This document shows, piece after piece, positions 61,694 through 64,000 of a stretch of 64,000 nucleotides of DNA. How positions within the stretch are numbered: the first letter of the stretch is position 1; each line of letters begins with the position of its first letter. The stretch spans positions 226,335 to 290,334 of the forward strand of contig NZ_CP072870.1 in assembly GCF_017948245.1 (NCBI RefSeq), given 5' to 3'. Both the position numbers and the translations under genes were made by a program. This DNA comes from Rhizobium sp. NLR16a. GTDB lineage: Bacteria > Pseudomonadota > Alphaproteobacteria > Rhizobiales > Rhizobiaceae. The notes beneath the pieces are model-generated. The model did not search any database. It saw nothing but the letters and a program-made list of their open reading frames with translations, and was not told the DNA's origin.

Positions 61694-62518
61694 TCAATGC
61701 GACAGCAGGACAGGCAGGGTGATGCTGGTCAGCACCGCCTGCGTCGCGCCGCCGAGCACGAATTCCCGCAAACGCGAATGACCGAAGCCGCCCATGACGA
61801 GAAGATCGGCTCGCAATTCGAAGGCCCTGCTCTGCAGTACCTCCCCGACAGGATCGCCGTGTGCGCGCAGCCGCGTCACCTCCGCCATCACGCCGCTCTT
61901 CAGCAGGTTTTCGACGAGATAATCGCCTGTCTCGTACGTCACCGGCTTCTCGTCGACGACGGAAAGCAGGCAGACTTTGGAGGCCTGCTCCAGGAAGACG
62001 AAGGCATCATGTGCCGCCCGGGCAGCCGCGCGGCTGCCATCCCAGGCGATGGCGACACGGTCGATCCGGCCGCCGAAGGGCGCCGGCGGATAGAGTATGA
62101 GCGGCCGCCCCGACCCGAACAGTACCGCCTCGACGATCGGGCGGGAGAGGCCGGCCAGTTCCAGAAGCACGAGATCGTAGGCGCGCGAGGCTTCCGCCAG
62201 CGTGTCGACGACGAATGGCTCCTCGACCTTGATCTCGCGGGTGCGTAGATCGACGGAAGCCGCCCGTGCCTCATCGACCGCTTTCTGCGTCAGCGTCGAA
62301 GCGCGCCTGCGGCTCAGCGCCGCCGCTTCCCGCGCCATTTGTGCCGCATCGATGATCAGTGAGGAGAGGGCATTGGAGACGTCGGGAATGGTAATCTCCA
62401 CCGCACAGACGGTGAGCGTCGCCTGCATGTGGCGCGCCAGCATGACCGCATTGGCGATCATGATTTCCGAAGTCGCATCAGGATAGGTGAGAAGCGGTAA
62501 AAAGATATGCCGTTTCAT
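61694..62518 (-). CDS. Universal stress protein, tandem UspA domains
   Basis: A 274-residue protein with two Usp folds. The second carries the nucleotide-binding pattern DLLVMGGFGHSRLREFVLGG followed by ATQAVLTSITLPVLLSH; the first is more divergent (LVLLELAGLSRPIVEAVLFG). Tandem Usp proteins are induced by oxygen limitation in many Proteobacteria. An exact anaerobox (62619-62632) stands 107 bases upstream of ATG 62518, shared with the divergent DksA-like gene. Confidence 0.92.
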   Translation of the reverse strand: MKRHIFLPLLTYPDATSEIMIANAVMLARHMQATLTVCAVEITIPDVSNALSSLIIDAAQMAREAAALSRRRASTLTQKAVDEARAASVDLRTREIKVEEPFVVDTLAEASRAYDLVLLELAGLSRPIVEAVLFGSGRPLILYPPAPFGGRIDRVAIAWDGSRAAARAAHDAFVFLEQASKVCLLSVVDEKPVTYETGDYLVENLLKSGVMAEVTRLRAHGDPVGEVLQSRAFELRADLLVMGGFGHSRLREFVLGGATQAVLTSITLPVLLSH

Positions 62519-62618
62519 GGTGGACACCCCAAGAAGAGAATGGCGGACTGGGTCGCCACTCTCGCACTTCAGCGGGAATTGCGCGTTGACATGTCTCAAA
62601 CTGCCCATCCCCTCCCCA

Positions 62619-62632
62619 TTGATGCCGATCAA
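62619..62632. promoter_or_regulatory. Anaerobox between the usp and dksA-like genes
   Basis: TTGATGCCGATCAA, an exact anaerobox, nearly equidistant from the divergent starts at 62518 and 62740. Confidence 0.8.
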
Positions 62633-62739
62633 TGCAGCCTTCCCGGGCGGTTGTACGGTGATGAGCGTTGCATTCGGCCGGCCGAATGGGCGAACAGAGC
62701 GCGGCATGTGCCGCCGTTTCACGCAGCGGGAAAGCGTCG

Positions 62740-63078
62740 ATGAAGAACGAAGAGATAGAAAACAAACTGAAGACCATGAAAGCGGACCTGCAGCGCCGGC
62801 GGTCGGCGATCGATGCCGATCTCGGTGCCGCGCTGGATCCGGATAGCGAAGATCGTATCACCCAGGTCGAGAACGATCAGGTGCTGACCGAAATGCGAAG
62901 GGAAGCCGTTGCGCAAATCACATCGATCGAGGCGGCCCTGGAACGGCTGAAGCGCGGAAGCTTCGGTCGCTGCGTCAGATGCCTCGCCCCGATCGAACCC
63001 AACCGGTTGGAGGCCATCCCCTACACGCCATATTGCGTGAGCTGTGCCCGTCTGGCGGACGAGGGGCCCTCCCCGTAA
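62740..63078 (+). CDS. DksA/TraR-family zinc-finger protein
   Basis: A 112-residue protein: coiled-coil N-terminus (EEIENKLKTMKADLQRRRSA; DQVLTEMRREAVAQITSIEA) and a C-x2-C...C-x2-C zinc finger (GRCVRCLAPIEPNRLEA; YCVSCARL). It is shorter than true DksA (about 150 residues) and closer to TraR-like proteins that bind the RNA polymerase secondary channel. Divergent from usp and probably sharing its anaerobox. Confidence 0.9.
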   Translation: MKNEEIENKLKTMKADLQRRRSAIDADLGAALDPDSEDRITQVENDQVLTEMRREAVAQITSIEAALERLKRGSFGRCVRCLAPIEPNRLEAIPYTPYCVSCARLADEGPSP

Positions 63079-63336
63079 GACCGAGCGTTCTGTGGCGGCG
63101 AGAAAGCGAGGGGGCCTGCCTTTCTCGCCGCCTGGATAATCGCTCCTCTGGTCATCCCGCAGCGACCATGCAGCACTCTTGGCGTCAGCCAAGCTGACCT
63201 CTTCTGTGATGAGCGATCTGTTGCCCGAGCCGTCAGTCGGCCCTGCCAGACCCAAACGAGATTGCTCTTTATCAATGTGCGAAGCCGCGCGGCCGGTCTA
63301 AAATGACTCCTGGAACACCACCCGAAGGAGCGTCTC
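63079..63336. other. Intergenic interval upstream of the PPOX-family gene
   Basis: No gene is seen. It contains a weak FNR-like site, TTGCTCTTTATCAA at 63262-63275, centred 68 bases upstream of the next start. Confidence 0.4.
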
Positions 63337-63792
63337 ATGTCATTGGGTTTACGGGAACTTACGCTGGCTGAATGCCACGCCGTCCTGGGAGAGACAAGAT
63401 TTGGGCACCTGGCCTGCTGCAAGGACGGTCGGCCCTATGTCGTGCCTATCTATTTCTCCTTTGAAGATGGCGTCGCATACTGTTTTTCGATGCCCGGCCG
63501 CAAAGTGGAATGGATGCGGGAAAACGACAGGGCGTGCCTGCAGGTGGACCGGCGGGTGGGCAAGGGCTGGACGAGCGTTATCGCCGAAGGAAAGTTCGAG
63601 GAGTTCCCCGACACCGAGCTCCGGCGGAGTGAGCGTCTGCACGCCTGGGAAATATTGCAGAAGCACGCGGACTGGTGGGAAGTCGGTTCGCTCAGCCCGA
63701 AGGAGGTTCCGATCCTTGCCGAATCTCCGCACATCTTCTTTGGCATCCTTGTCCGGACGTTGTCAGGCCGCGCGGCCTTTGCCATCGATTAA
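63337..63792 (+). CDS. Pyridoxamine 5'-phosphate oxidase-family flavin-binding protein
   Basis: A 151-residue split-barrel protein: FGHLACCKDGRPYVVPIYFS, YCFSMPGRKVEWMRENDRAC and GWTSVIAEGKFEEFPDTE match the PPOX/FMN-binding (heme-utilisation-like) family. No motif specifies the substrate; many such proteins are flavin or F420 reductases induced by stress. AAGGAG stands before ATG 63337, and a degenerate FNR-like box is upstream. Confidence 0.88.
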   Translation: MSLGLRELTLAECHAVLGETRFGHLACCKDGRPYVVPIYFSFEDGVAYCFSMPGRKVEWMRENDRACLQVDRRVGKGWTSVIAEGKFEEFPDTELRRSERLHAWEILQKHADWWEVGSLSPKEVPILAESPHIFFGILVRTLSGRAAFAID

Positions 63793-63873
63793 TACCTATC
63801 GCCCGGACACGTGCCGCAACCGGGCGACATGCATGCAAGGTGAGAGGCGCCGGGCCGGCTGAACGCCGGCCGA

Positions 63874-64000
63874 TCAGTGGGCCATGAATATCGGCATCCT
63901 GCTTTCTTCGATCATGCCGCGCGTCACGCCGCCAAAGATCGTCTGCTGCCAGCGGGGATGGTTATAGGCACCCATGACGATCAGGTCGGCGGACACGTCG
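63874..64000 (-). CDS. Universal stress protein, C-terminal part (runs off right edge)
   Basis: Only the last 41 codons are inside the window: DVSADLIVMGAYNHPRWQQT, IFGGVTRGMIEESRMPIFMA, H, stop at 63874. This is the Usp nucleotide-binding loop G-x2-(9)-G-(S/T/V). A second Usp gene of this stress cluster, distinct from the one at 61694. Confidence 0.88.
   Translation of the reverse strand, partial: DVSADLIVMGAYNHPRWQQTIFGGVTRGMIEESRMPIFMAH

Noticed and set aside
62586..62599. TTGACATGTCTCAA as an additional FNR box
   Set aside because: The right half-site (CTCAA) is too far from consensus, and a perfect anaerobox lies 20 bases away.

Overview
The window is GC-rich alphaproteobacterial DNA. 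Gene content and order point to a Rhizobium (R. etli / R. leguminosarum type), most likely a large plasmid: fixNOQP and fixGHIS clusters, a hybrid FixL-FixK pair, an ALA-synthase hemA, a nirK-nirV-nnrR-nnrU cluster, IS30 and ISNCY debris and rhizobial palindromic repeats. The species assignment is inference. No rRNA, tRNA or CRISPR array was seen.

Layout. (1) 1-5225: a tightly packed minus-strand operon with a Rieske protein, an oxygenase catalytic subunit whose own Rieske domain has lost its cluster ligands, a GST-like protein, an 8-oxoguanine-deaminase-type amidohydrolase and a BMP-family purine-type binding protein. It resembles the NdmC/NdmE logic of methylxanthine N-demethylation. An acylphosphatase-like gene and an IS30 scrap follow. 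(2) 5835-14473: a giant Ser/Thr-kinase/ATPase/GAF/PAS/histidine kinase with a FixJ-type regulator, then a mobile-element scar (ISNCY pseudogene, intact IS30 transposase). (3) 14650-17458: a LysE exporter, a small membrane protein and an ABC exporter. (4) 17555-47934: the microaerobic/nitrogen-oxide respiration island. It holds hemA, a CBS-BON protein, ccmI-ccmE-ccmF with a truncated ccmH, a DNR-like regulator, fixSIHG, fixPQON, fixK-fixL, pseudoazurin, hemN, a DUF2249/membrane protein/DUF59 set, nnrS, nirK, nirV, nnrR, nnrU and an OmpR-type regulator that may be FxkR. (5) 47995-55720: a sugar ABC-import operon with LacI repressor, ribokinase and FucU/RbsD mutarotase, with two identical LacI-type operators in the divergent promoter. 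(6) 55859-64000: a histidine kinase lacking its G1 box with its regulator, cytochrome b561 and PepSY protein, then a stress cluster (CBS-BON, an ABC membrane domain without ATPase, a CoA-transferase pseudogene, universal stress proteins, DksA/TraR, a PPOX-family protein), partly behind FNR boxes.

How it fits together. About fifteen FNR/FixK/NnrR-type boxes of the form TTGNN-N4-NNCAA sit upstream of genes in sections 4 and 6. The proposed cascade is low oxygen sensed by haem-PAS hybrid FixL, signal through an OmpR-class regulator to the K-box upstream of fixK, then FixK acting on anaeroboxes for cbb3 oxidase, its copper pump and accessory genes, haem synthesis and cytochrome c maturation. NnrR would control nirK and nnrS. 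Nitrite reductase and its likely electron donor are present, but no nitric oxide reductase lies in the window.
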